Notes under the pieces: generated by a model
Database searches by the model: none
Seen by the model: only the letters and a program-made list of their open reading frames with translations
Told to the model about the DNA's origin: nothing
In this document: positions 32,974-41,877 of the stretch, piece by piece
How positions within the stretch are numbered: the first letter of the stretch is position 1
Layout: the number at the start of each line of letters is the position of its first letter
DNA from: Mesostigma viride
Lineage: Eukaryota; Streptophyta; Mesostigmatophyceae; Mesostigmatales; Mesostigmataceae
Reading direction: 5' to 3'
DNA length: 64,000 nt
Assembly (NCBI GenBank): GCA_009746045.1
Contig: RPFO01000288.1
Coordinates: forward strand, 1,542,911 to 1,606,910
Position numbers and translations under genes: made by a program

Positions 32974-35900
32974 CCCTGCAGCCCTGCCCCTGACCTTGGA
33001 GACCTGCCTGCTGTCCATTGAGCTATCCACATACAGCTCCATGCAAATGGGTTGTGATAAATCCACTGCAGACAACAGAATGCCAGACGAAGCCCTGACC
33101 TGATCAGCCACCTTGGCAGACCCTAGCTCTGTCAGCATGTCATCAGGCAACCTGGCTATGACCATAAGGTCTGGCCTGGAAATGCCTGCCACCCAAGCAA
33201 CCATGCCCCTCACCATGGGACACAGTGCCTGTGTGATGACTGGAGGAAGCTTGCTAATGAGGGTCTCTTGATAATCGTTGCCCCCCACCAGCAGCATACG
33301 CCACTCCCCCCCCTTCTTCACCAGTGTGGCCTCCATGCCCACAAACAGGAGAGGCTCATTCTCCACCTGCCATTGCTCCCTACCCAGAGGAAACTTGGAC
33401 TTAATGATGGAGATCAGCTCCTTAAGCCACGACGTGGGAGCTATCAGATGTAGGTCATCCCCGTGCAGCGAAGCATACACTGGTAGGCCTTCCCATTGCC
33501 CCAGAAACAGACAGGGGTCTACAGGAGAAACCTTCAAGTTGCAATGCTCCTTCAGGAAACGGTTGAGAGTCTCCCTCCAGATTATTGGACTTGACCTCAG
33601 GCCCTCCAGGCCCTTGAGGATTTTAAGGAACTCAGTGTGAATGTCCCTTTTCCATACAGCAGGCACCCTGACATAGAAAGGCGTCTTGCCCTCCCACTTT
33701 TCCTGTGCCACATCTGCATCCCCCTCCAGAAATGCCCTCTTGAAGTCTACCACCACTGAGCCATAGTCCAAGCCCTTGTTGAGAAGGCCTAGAAATACAC
33801 ACAGCAGCAGCCTCCAAGTGTCATGCAGCATGCCAGGGGTATACAACTCCTCAGCGGTGCACTCACCAGTACCCTTGAACTCATTCAGTACTGGCCTGAC
33901 GTGTGGTACCTTGACCCCGTCCACCTCCTTCATCTTGATGACAAACTTGAGCTTGAGTAGACGTCGTGCAGGAGGCAGGTCATTGACAGGTTCCACGCAT
34001 TTCTTGGAGATCCAGTCCTCCCCAGATTTAATCAGACCCAGTGTGACCTGGGGACACATAATGGGAGAGGACATGAGCTTCACCAGGCCTTGGTAGTTTA
34101 TAGGGCTGTGTCCAGCAAGTGAGTGAGGACCAATGCCCAAACTGCTTGGATGACTAGCAGCTGGCAATATGAGGTCATCAACCAAGGGCTCCTGCCCCTG
34201 GCACACTTGCACACGCTTAACCGTCCTGGTTACTGCACGTGATAGGTGAGTGGTCCTGAAATTAATCAGTGGGACCTGACCAGCCCCTTCCTTAGTCAGG
34301 AGAGAGGACGTGATCACTACCCCATCCTGGCATAGGAAATTCTGCCCCAGAAGAGCAGGTCCCTGATAGCCCTCCAAGACACAAAAAGCAGTGTCCTGTC
34401 CAAGGATAGGAATGGATACCTCACCCAGTACCTTCACGTGTACCCCGCCACTGAAGTCAGACACAAACTGATAGCTGGGTTCAGTCATGCTGTACCCTGC
34501 TGCAGCTCTGGTCCCAATGATGGAAACCTGAGAATTAGTGTCTACCTCTAAGGCAGTGTCCAGCCCCAGATTGCCATGCCACCTGAGCTTGGCTACCTTG
34601 GGCTGCTTCTTGGCCCTTTGCAGAGCCCCAATTAATCCAGCCAAACTTGTCCCCCTGGGCTTGGTTAGAGCCTTGGGCTTGACAGTTGACTCCCCAGCTG
34701 TTGACCTTGCAGCCTGTTCAACAGGTACCTCTGCAACCTGGCCAGGGCTGTCAGATTCCCCTGCAACAGATGTGGTCGTTGCATCAGTGATGTCACTTGG
34801 GACCTGAAAATCCTGCAGGTCCTGTGAGCCTTGTGCCTGACTGCCCTCATTCATCAGGTTAGGCTTGACATATGACCAACTCAGCCGGTGCACATGCTTT
34901 GGTTCGTCCTCCATGCTGACCAAGCATGCGTGGCTAGCTTCATCAACCTGGGTAACCACCCCAGGACTCCAGCTACCACGTTTGCCATAAAGGCTAGGTT
35001 CCTTCCAAGCTAGGACCTTCTGACCCACTTGTGGCTCCAGCATCTTCCAACCCCGGTCCTTCTCCCTCAGCTTGGCAAAGGTGACATGTGCAGCATGTTT
35101 CCAGCCCTCCAGCACATGTGGTGGGCACAGGCCATGATATAGACCCATTGGGCTGACAGCAACTCCATCATAGTAGAAGTTAACCCTGCTGTTCAGCTGC
35201 TGCTCCACGTTCCTCAGCCATGCACTCCTGACAAGTGCAGGTGCAGATAAGGGTACCCAGTCTTCAGAGATAATCAATTTCTTGACCTCCTGGATTGCCC
35301 TCTCTATAGCACCCTGCTGCCCATGAGCCTCCCTAGGTGTAACCAGCAACTCAGGAAGGGTGGGATCACCCTTGAGATGCTGAAACTGCATGTCCACCTG
35401 GATCCTTGTGGTAGGAAACTTGGCTCTTACATTCTGCAGGGCAGCCAGCAAGTACCTGTTCTTCATAGAAGGTAAATGCTCCAGCACCTTGTATTTTGTG
35501 TACCTGTCCACGCACACCAACAGTTGCATGCCCCTGATGTGTTGGATATCACACTGCAGATCACCAATGCTCTGAGGTATAGCTTTGGCATGTGATTTCC
35601 TGGGCTTGTTGGAGGACAACTGGCACTTACACCGTGAGGCAGCTTGCTGACACGCCTTAAGAAGGGGTGCCCTGCCCATACGGAAGGCAAAGTTGTTTGA
35701 CAGAGAAGTGGCATGCCCAAACATGTTGTGGATTCGGGCACCCAACTCCTGGTACACAGAGGAAGCAGTCCCTGGCACAGTCAGGACTGTGCTGTCAGGT
35801 TGTCCAGCATCACCATGCTGTCTTCCATCCTGTTCTGACTCAGAGTCTGAGTCACCCTGCTCATGCCCAACACCTGGACCGCCAGCAGGGACCACATGCA

Positions 35901-36039
35901 TACCACCAGAGGCCTTCACACCCCTCTGTGGTTGTACATTGGTTTCTCTCAAAATGAGAGGTCCACCCTCGTGCCCAGCACAAGGATGCATGGGGTCAGA
36001 CATTCTTACAGCTGCACCAGCTGTCAAGGACGTCTTCAT
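32974..36039 (-). CDS. INT-PR-RT polyprotein of copia-like element 1
   Basis: One frame of about 1,020 codons cut at its 3' end by element 2. Integrase: first Asp in LQCDIQHIRGMQLLVCVDR, second in IQVDMQFQHL, Glu in QQGAIERAIQEVKKLI, then GQKVLAWKEPSLYGKRG. Retropepsin-like domain next: LEVDTNSQVSIIG and GPALLGQNFLC with FSGGVHVKVLGEVSI between. RT last: VVDFKRAFLEGDADVA, GLEGLRSSPIIW, DPCLFLG and SLHGDDLHLIAP (HGDD for YVDD), ending YVDSSMDSRQ at the start of RNase H. The rest is at 24063-24482. The uninterrupted INT-PR-RT reading shows that the order in element 2 is not a rearrangement artefact. Confidence 0.88.
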
Positions 36040-37284
36040 AGGAACCTGTACCTCTCCAGGTGACCTGGGGCCACCATGAACCTGGAGATCACCCTCTTGT
36101 TGCCCAGATATAAAATCTGCATTGGAGCACCTGGCCTCCCCCTTGGGTGAATTAAGGTGTGTAGGGGTTGCCTCAGACAGTCACTGCTCCTTGTTGTCTT
36201 CTTGCTGACTGCCCTTTGAAGGCTGGCCTGCCTGGGACTTGTTGTTGTTCTTGTTGTTGTTTTTCTTGTTGCTGCCCTGGCCCTGGGTCTTCTTGAAGCT
36301 GGGACACTCCTTCTTGATGTGCCCCCACCCCTTGCACAGGTAGCACTGGATCTTTGACTTGCCCTGGCCTCCTCCCCCGTTGTCAGGCGCGTTACCCTGC
36401 CTGGGCTTACCACCCACCCTCCTGAACACCGACTTGGCATGTGATTGCCCGTCAGGGTCGGGTGAATGGTTGGCCTTCCGCTTGTTGTGGTTGCCCCCAC
36501 GTCCTCCTTGGCTTCTGTCAGCCTCAGACGTCTTGGAGCCCCCTGGGCACGCCCACCTGCGTGGGTAGCCTTCACAGCTGGCATTCCACCCTCAAACAGC
36601 TCCTCTGCCTCGAGTGCTTGTTTGATTATGACCTTGTAGGCCTTGAGGGTAGAGTGTGGGGCACACATGACCTTTAAAGAGCCACGTGTTGCCTTGTCCA
36701 GCCCAGAAACCTTGAGCCAGTTTGTCAGGGCTATGCTGTCAGCGACATTGAAGCCGTGAGCCCTGCCCTCCTCAACCATTTTACAATAGTTGAGGAAGTT
36801 CTGGATAGGTCTCCCTTACCTCCCACCCTTGGTATTTATCCTGCCAATGGATCCCCACTTTCTTCCGTTGATCCTCTAGCAGCTCCCTCAGCTCTGCCAC
36901 GTAGACTGCCCAGGCCTTGTTGGCCTTCTTGCACTCTCTAGTGAGGTCTTTAATCTGATCTGTGCACTTGCCAAAAGTCTGGCTGCCTATCCAGATCTGA
37001 TAATAGTTTGTACCACCGTACAAGCTTGGAAACCCCTCTAGTCCTTCCACAAACTCCTCTGCCTGCTTTGGCTTTGAGTCTGAAGTGACAGGTTGCAGCT
37101 GATTAACAATAAGGAGACCCTGTGTGGTGAGATCATATCCAGAGACAGCATGTGTATTATTATTAATAGGCACATTGGTAATCTCGCCGGTAACCCCCAC
37201 GTCATCTACGTGAGCGGTCCCGCTACCAGCACCCCCATTATTATTCCCACTGGCTAGGCCCTTGCTACGGCGTCCCTCAGCCAT
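36036..37284 (-). pseudogene. Gag of copia-like element 1, frameshifted
   Basis: The first frame (37284-36781) starts MAEGRRSKGLASGNNN and includes GLEGFPSLYGGTNYYQIWIG and AWAVYVAELRELLEDQRKK; the next (36779 onward) continues with HGFNVADSIALTNWLKVSGL and LEAEELFEGG. The zinc knuckle CYLCKGWGHIKKEC (CX2CX4HX4C) lies in a third frame at 36181-36429. Two frameshifts therefore separate the Gag pieces, though one may be a programmed shift before pol at 36039. Gag would coat the RNA in the particle. Confidence 0.7.
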
Positions 37285-37406
37285 GGTAAACTACACTAGC
37301 TGTGTATGGCCCTGAGCTAAGCAGCTGGAAAACAAAAGACAGGTAGATATGTACAATCTGTCAAAAAGCCGCCTGCCCCGGTGCCGACCGCGCCACCATG
37401 CCGAAT

Positions 37407-38192
37407 TCAGTCGAGACCACGAAAATCGCAGTAGTCGTAGTCGTAAATTGGATCGTTGGCGACAGGCGCAGGCGCCTCCTGGCCTTGCCCAACCTCAATC
37501 GTCACCGGAGTTTCGATGACGATGGGGTCCAACCGACGTCCCGTCACCGGATCAATGCGGCGACGACGGCGGCGGGTGACGATGCGGAGCGGGTTGGTAA
37601 GAATCGTTAGAAAATCCCACCCGTCCGGCGCCCACTCTCGCAATGCAGACAAGAACGCGACAAGATTGAGCAGCAATTGCCGCTCACGCGTCCGGAAGCC
37701 TCGCGACAGCAACTGCAGAATCGCAAGGTCTTGAAACAGGTTGGTCGTAATCGTCGGAATGACGCCCGAACGAACCGACAGCCAGTTAGCGAGATTGCGC
37801 TGGTAACCTGTAAGCGATGAAACCGCGTTGTCGATCTCCTCAGAGACCTCGGCAACCGCGCTGGGCGCTTGCAACCCCGCCCGGGTATGGACCTCGAAGT
37901 CCGCGAGCAAAGCTCGAATGGAATCAAGGTAATCGCGAAACCCCGAAACAATCGAAGGTTGCGGAGGCGGGGGCGGCAGTCGTAGGTTTTGCAGCAGTGC
38001 CTGCTGCTGAGCGCGTAGCTCCGCACTGGACGCTACCGCCTGGTCAACAACACGCTGCCACGCCGGATTAAGAACCGGACGATCTTCACGAACAGGAGTC
38101 GTCGAAGGACCAGCCGGAGATTCGGCGATGTCCGCTGGACTGCCCAAAATTTCAGAATCCCTCGGAATGCGGAACTCCATCGAGTCCGGCAT
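37407..38192 (-). CDS. Extra ORF upstream of gag, copia-like element 1
   Basis: 261 codons starting MPDSMEFRIPRDSEILGSPA, 28 bp inside the 5' LTR. It has a polyproline stretch (LRLPPPPPQPS), predicted helices (FRDYLDSIRALLADFEVHTR, FQDLAILQLLSRGF), an Arg-rich cluster (VTRRRRRRIDPVTGRR) and an acidic end. It is intact. No family is recognised; a structural or regulatory role in the particle is a guess. About 120 bp separate it from the gag start. Confidence 0.6.
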   Translation of the reverse strand: MPDSMEFRIPRDSEILGSPADIAESPAGPSTTPVREDRPVLNPAWQRVVDQAVASSAELRAQQQALLQNLRLPPPPPQPSIVSGFRDYLDSIRALLADFEVHTRAGLQAPSAVAEVSEEIDNAVSSLTGYQRNLANWLSVRSGVIPTITTNLFQDLAILQLLSRGFRTRERQLLLNLVAFLSALREWAPDGWDFLTILTNPLRIVTRRRRRRIDPVTGRRLDPIVIETPVTIEVGQGQEAPAPVANDPIYDYDYCDFRGLD

Positions 38193-38219
38193 TTTTCTTG
38201 GTACGAAGATTGTAATACG

Positions 38220-38835
38220 AGTTGAATGAGAGTTTACCACCGAGGGAATCCATGGCTCTTGCAGGAAAGTTGCCTTTATTATAATGAGCAAACACAGACG
38301 TAAGTCACGTCAAGTCCGAGACTGCACGTAGCACAGACGACAGGGTCGTTATGCCAAGAGAGCGTGCACGCAAGAGCTAGCGTCCCGGTGCGACCAAGTC
38401 ACACATATAGCTTGCTAGGGACGCGTCCAAGTATTCAGCTGCACTGTCACAGCTGAACTGTCAATCAATTGATTACACAGACTCTGGCACGCCTTTGGCG
38501 CGCAGATCTATCAATTGTCCATACGGCTAGTCCTGTGGACCTATCCGTACACTACTCAGCATCAATTGTCTCATAGGTCCTGGCGCGCTACAGTGCGCCT
38601 ACCTATCAATTGACCATCAAGTCCTGTACAAGTCCTGTCAACGTCCTGCGGACTATCAAAGTGACACTTGTACATCCTGTGTCCGTACGCGCCCACAGTG
38701 GCGCGCCGGGTACTGTCGGCACAGCCTAGGAAACGTCATAACTTTTACGTTCCTTAACCAAATGAGGCGTTCAAGGTGCCGTTGGAAAGAGCGTAACAAT
38801 CTCTATCCATCTAACGTAAATCCTTTACGTTAACT
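38220..38835 (-). repeat. Copia-like element 1, 5' LTR
   Basis: 616 bp, AGTT...AACT ends, followed by CAATG. The internal sequence right after it on the minus strand (CGTATTACAATCTTCGTACC) does not start with TGG, so no conventional tRNA primer site is visible. Confidence 0.9.
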
Positions 38836-38840
38836 CAATG

Positions 38841-39153
38841 TCTTATTACTTTTGGCAAGTTGGCCGACTGACCGTGTGCTATTTACAGACATTATTAATA
38901 ACAACAGATGTACAATGCTTGTATTTGTAGGCATGCAGCGACGGCAACGGCAATATTATGTGATGATGTGTTAAATAAAGGCAAGTGGTGTTGCAAGAAC
39001 ACACAAAAAACATGCCTGATTGGTCAGAATGTTGAAGAACCCCCTGAACCATGCAAAAAACAGCATTTTCAAGAGTCCCCGTATGGTTTGCGTATTATAC
39101 CCCGTATGGCGTATTATACACCATACACAAGGGCCCCGTATGGCTGCGTATTG
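38841..39153. other. Right arm of the hAT-like element
   Basis: No ORF of interest. The last 90 bp carry subterminal motifs CCGTATGG and GCGTATTATAC that mirror the left arm. Confidence 0.6.
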
Positions 39154-39178
39154 CGTATGGCTGTTCACTGGTGGATAA

Positions 39179-39404
39179 GAGGGTGGCCTCCCTCATCTTC
39201 ACGGTGCCCGCGTACATGGCCGCGTTCCTGGCCATGTGGCCTGATGGCTCCTGGGATCGTCTGTCCCTCATCGGGCGACGGGATCCGGGGCCTCCTCAGC
39301 AATGGGCATTTGAGGAGGAGCTCATCGCGTACCCGGGTTGCCATGAGGATCGGGCAACCTCCCGGGGAGAGGCGGCTTACGCCGCCGCCTTGCGCCGTCG
39401 CTGA
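39179..39404 (+). CDS. Extra ORF of the chromovirus, C-terminal part
   Basis: After removing 21497-39170 and one GTGGATAA, codon AA|G joins AVD to KRVASLIFTVPAYMAAFL and the frame continues to TGA at 39402. The joined product is about 710 residues counted from the frame opening. The segment is hydrophobic then basic (AAALRRR end). In this copy the insertion makes the N-terminal part end soon after EQPYGV. Confidence 0.6.
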
Positions 39405-39701
39405 CTCCCGGAGTGGACATGTGGGCCCCGTTCGTTTTCTTTCTCTTTTTCTTTCTTTTCTTTTTAACTGTCTCTGCCGGTAGAGACATTGACTACGTCA
39501 AGACTTGTCCTTGCGTGGCGAGTTTTGGGGGAATTGGTTTTACTGGCCCGTTGGAGAACAAGGGTTGGGACATAGTACCCCTATGGTCAACCTGCGGTCG
39601 TGAGGATCATCGACCGCTCGGCTACTCAGCATTAAGTGTTGTGTGTGTTTTCAATTTCCCGTGCTCCTTCACCTCTATGACGGTAGAGACTACCGTCCCC
39701 T

Positions 39702-39716
39702 GGGGAGGGGGAGGAG
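39702..39716 (+). promoter_or_regulatory. Polypurine tract of the gypsy element
   Basis: GGGGAGGGGGAGGAG immediately precedes the 3' LTR, as expected for the plus-strand priming site of reverse transcription. The matching primer-binding site after the 5' LTR is absent. Confidence 0.8.
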
Positions 39717-40392
39717 TGTTGCGTGCCCGGCCCTTGGAACGGGCGCAACAATGGAATAAATTATGTATTTTGGCTTGTTGTCATAGTCCGTAGGACTTTG
39801 GGACTCATTTCGGGACTTAATTTGGGAATTGTCCCTTGGTCAGGACTTTTGTATGGAACTATGATAGTTTGTGTGATTCGGACTAGTTATTTTGGGCCTA
39901 GGTTAATGTATGAGATCTTCTAGGGGCCGGCGCAGTCGCGCCGCGCTGCGTACTTTACAGCCGGTTAAGATCTTGTATTCATGCGTGGATTCTGTAGGTG
40001 AGGGTCGATGTCGACCCGAGGATCTTGTGTGGACTGCATGTTTCGGAGTTCTCTGGAAGGTCGGCGCCATGTCGGCGCCTCTTGCCAGCTTGGTGGCAGA
40101 CCTAGGTGAAATTGGTCCGAGGACGAGAGTCTCGTCCTCTTGGTTCGGAATAAAGTGTGTGTTATCACCTGTCTGAACCTGGGGCATAAATTCCAACTGC
40201 ATTTGGTAGCTCCATCCTAAATGTGGATTGTGTAGATTAATGCAATATTAATCAACGCGAGCCGTAACAGGCCTAAAGCCACGCCTGTTCCGTTAATCCC
40301 ACTCCCAAAGAGTGGTCGTGGTTAGCCAAGAAACCGGTGACAACCTACCTTAACAATAGGATCTTTCGCACGACCCGGATGGGTTCGTTACA
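39717..40392 (+). repeat. Gypsy 3' LTR
   Basis: 676-bp partner of 17952-18627. It is followed by CCTG, which is also the first piece of host exon 4 on the minus strand. Confidence 0.92.
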
Positions 40393-40403
40393 CCTGGGTT
40401 ACT
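40393..40403 (-). CDS. Zinc-finger gene exon 4, first 11 nt
   Basis: AGTAACCCAGG after the acceptor GACGTGCAG|, including the CCTG target copy. It continues at 17947 beyond the nested insertion. Confidence 0.5.
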
Positions 40404-40596
40404 CTGCACGTCCAAAACATTTGAGGAATTACATTTGGAGACGAAACATGAACCAGTCAAGCATATACCAAGAAAAGCCTGAGCAAAGTCACATGTAAAT
40501 GAAATAACATGCGTTTCCCCTAACACAGAAACTAAGCAAATCAACAACTATCACTAATTAAGGGATACGGCAGAAAAGAAATGAGGAAATATTTAC

Positions 40597-40938
40597 CTCC
40601 ACGCCGCCAATCATAAGCAACATCATAAGAAGAAGCCTTGATGGCAAATTGCCGTCCCACTTTTTGTTCCAGACAGCTAGATGCAGCCAGTAGCAGAGGC
40701 CCCAGCTCACGGACGCGGGCTCGCCCTTGCTGTCCAGATCAGACTCCTCGTGGCTCCAAGCAAACACCTTTGCAGCCTGAAACACCCGCATCCTCTCAAC
40801 AGCCTCGAGCACCCGCTTCATCTTTGCAGCCTCGAGCACCCGCTTCATCTTTGCAGCCTGAAACATCCGCATCCTCTCTGCAGCCTCGTTCACCTGCTTT
40901 ATGTCTCCAGCCTCCAGCACCCGCTTCATGTCTGCAGC
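40597..40938 (-). CDS. Zinc-finger gene exon 3 (duplicate of exon 2)
   Basis: Encodes AADMKRVLEAGDIKQVN followed by helical repeats of 9-11 residues (AAKMKRVLEA, AERMRMFQ) and a unique end (GLCYWLHLAVWNKKWDG, then a Leu/Met-rich helix LLLMMLLMIGG). The donor is GAG|GTAAAT. The pattern suggests an amphipathic coiled coil next to a hydrophobic segment. Confidence 0.6.
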
Positions 40939-41072
40939 CTGCGGTTTCATGGGCATACGTATACGTTGGTGATCAAGCCAGCAAGACAACTACAACAATG
41001 AGTAAGACGCCCTTCGTGATGCATGAAAGCACTAACACCTACGCATGAAGGCACTAACACCTACCAAAGCTA

Positions 41073-41175
41073 CACGGCAATGAAAGCAATAACACCTACC
41101 AAAGGCACACGGCAATGAAAGCAATAACACCTACCAAAGGCACACGGCAATGAAAGCAATAACACCTACCAAAGG
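41073..41175. repeat. 35-bp minisatellite, about three copies
   Basis: CACACGGCAATGAAAGCAATAACACCTACCAAAGG-type units in the intron between the duplicated exons; single diverged units also occur at 41800-41835. Confidence 0.8.
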
Positions 41176-41321
41176 AACCAGTCAAGCATATACCAAGAAA
41201 AGCCTGAGCACAGTCACATGTAAATGAAATAACATGCGTTTCCCCTAACACAGAAACTAAGCAAATCAACAACTATCACTAATTAAGGGATACGGCAGAA
41301 AAGAAATGAGGAAATATTTAC

Positions 41322-41663
41322 CTCCACGCCGATCATCATGAGCAACATCATAAGAAGAAGCCTTGATGGCAAATCGCCGTCCGACTTCTTGTTCCAGACA
41401 GTTAGATGCAGCCAGTAGCAGAGGCCCCAGTTCACGAACGCGGGCTCGCCCTTGCTGTCCAGATCAGACTCCACCTGGCTCCAAGCAAACACCTTTGCAG
41501 CCTGAAACACCCGCATCCTCTCTGCAGCCTCTTGCACCCGCGTCCTCTTTGCAGCCTCGAGCACCCGCTTCATCTTTGCAGCCTGAAACACACGCATCCT
41601 CTCTGCAGCCCCGTTCACCTGCTTTATGTCTCCAGCCTCCAGCACCCGCTTCATGTCTGCAGC
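41322..41663 (-). CDS. Zinc-finger gene exon 2
   Basis: Phase-0 exon between CCGCAG| and GAG|GTAAAT. Residues match exon 3 except in the middle repeats (AAKRTRVQEAAERMRVFQ here). Same hydrophobic end (LLLMMLLMMIGVE). Confidence 0.6.
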
Positions 41664-41877
41664 CTGCGGTTTCATGGGCATACGTATACGTTGGTGATCA
41701 AGCCAGCAAGACAACTACAACAATGAGTAAGACGCCCTTCGTGATGCATGAAAGCACTAACACCTATGCATGAAGGCACTAATACCTACCAAAGCTACAC
41801 GGCAATGAAAGCACTAATACCTACCAAAGGCACACGCCAATAAATATAAAATTTCAGCAATTGCGAAAAGAACGCAC

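Larger units (their letters stand above)
22496..38835 (-). mobile_element. Copia-like LTR retrotransposon 1 (INT before PR), split by element 2
   Basis: Two 616-bp LTRs (22496-23111, 38220-38835) start AGTTGAATG and end GTTAACT, and the flanks carry CAATG on both sides (22491-22495, 38836-38840). Coding is on the minus strand: extra ORF, gag, then one long INT-PR-RT reading, and RNase H after the inserted element 2. At least one difference between the LTRs is visible (TTTACATTCC versus TTTACGTTCC), so it is young. Without element 2 it is about 7.85 kb. Confidence 0.92.
21497..39170. mobile_element. Non-autonomous hAT-like DNA transposon, carrying copia-like element 1
   Basis: The ends are perfect 17-bp inverted repeats CAGTGAACAGCCATACG (21497-21513 and, inverted, 39154-39170), flanked by 8-bp direct repeats GTGGATAA (21489-21496 and 39171-39178). 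An 8-bp TSD and CA-starting TIRs are the hAT pattern. Both subterminal regions are rich in CCATACG and GCGTATAATACGCC motifs; the left also has four TTTTTTGCGTA-type units (21606-21670). Without copia-like element 1 it is about 1.33 kb and has no transposase, only an ORF at 21986-22285. It needs a transposase from elsewhere. Confidence 0.88.
17952..40392 (+). mobile_element. Ty3/gypsy chromovirus derivative, interrupted by nested elements
   Basis: Two 676-bp direct repeats (17952-18627 and 39717-40392) start TGTTGCG and end GTTACA. The flanks carry CCTG on both sides (ACCTG if the LTR is taken to end GTTAC). Without the hAT-like insertion and its extra TSD the element is about 4.8 kb. Its interior begins at 18628 in the middle of integrase, so no PBS, gag, protease or RT is present: it is a deletion derivative that must have been mobilised in trans, or was truncated by recombination after insertion. 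The LTRs differ at only a few sites (for example near 18018/39785), so insertion is recent. Confidence 0.92.
40450..41800. repeat. 725-bp tandem duplication containing a coding exon
   Basis: The segment starting at 40450 (GAACCAGTCAAGC) repeats at 41175, exactly 725 bp later, over more than 600 bp with few differences. Each copy contains one 342-nt exon (40938-40597 and 41663-41322) with the same splice sites. Since 342 is a multiple of three and both exons have phase 0, the duplication adds 114 residues without breaking the frame. Confidence 0.9.
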
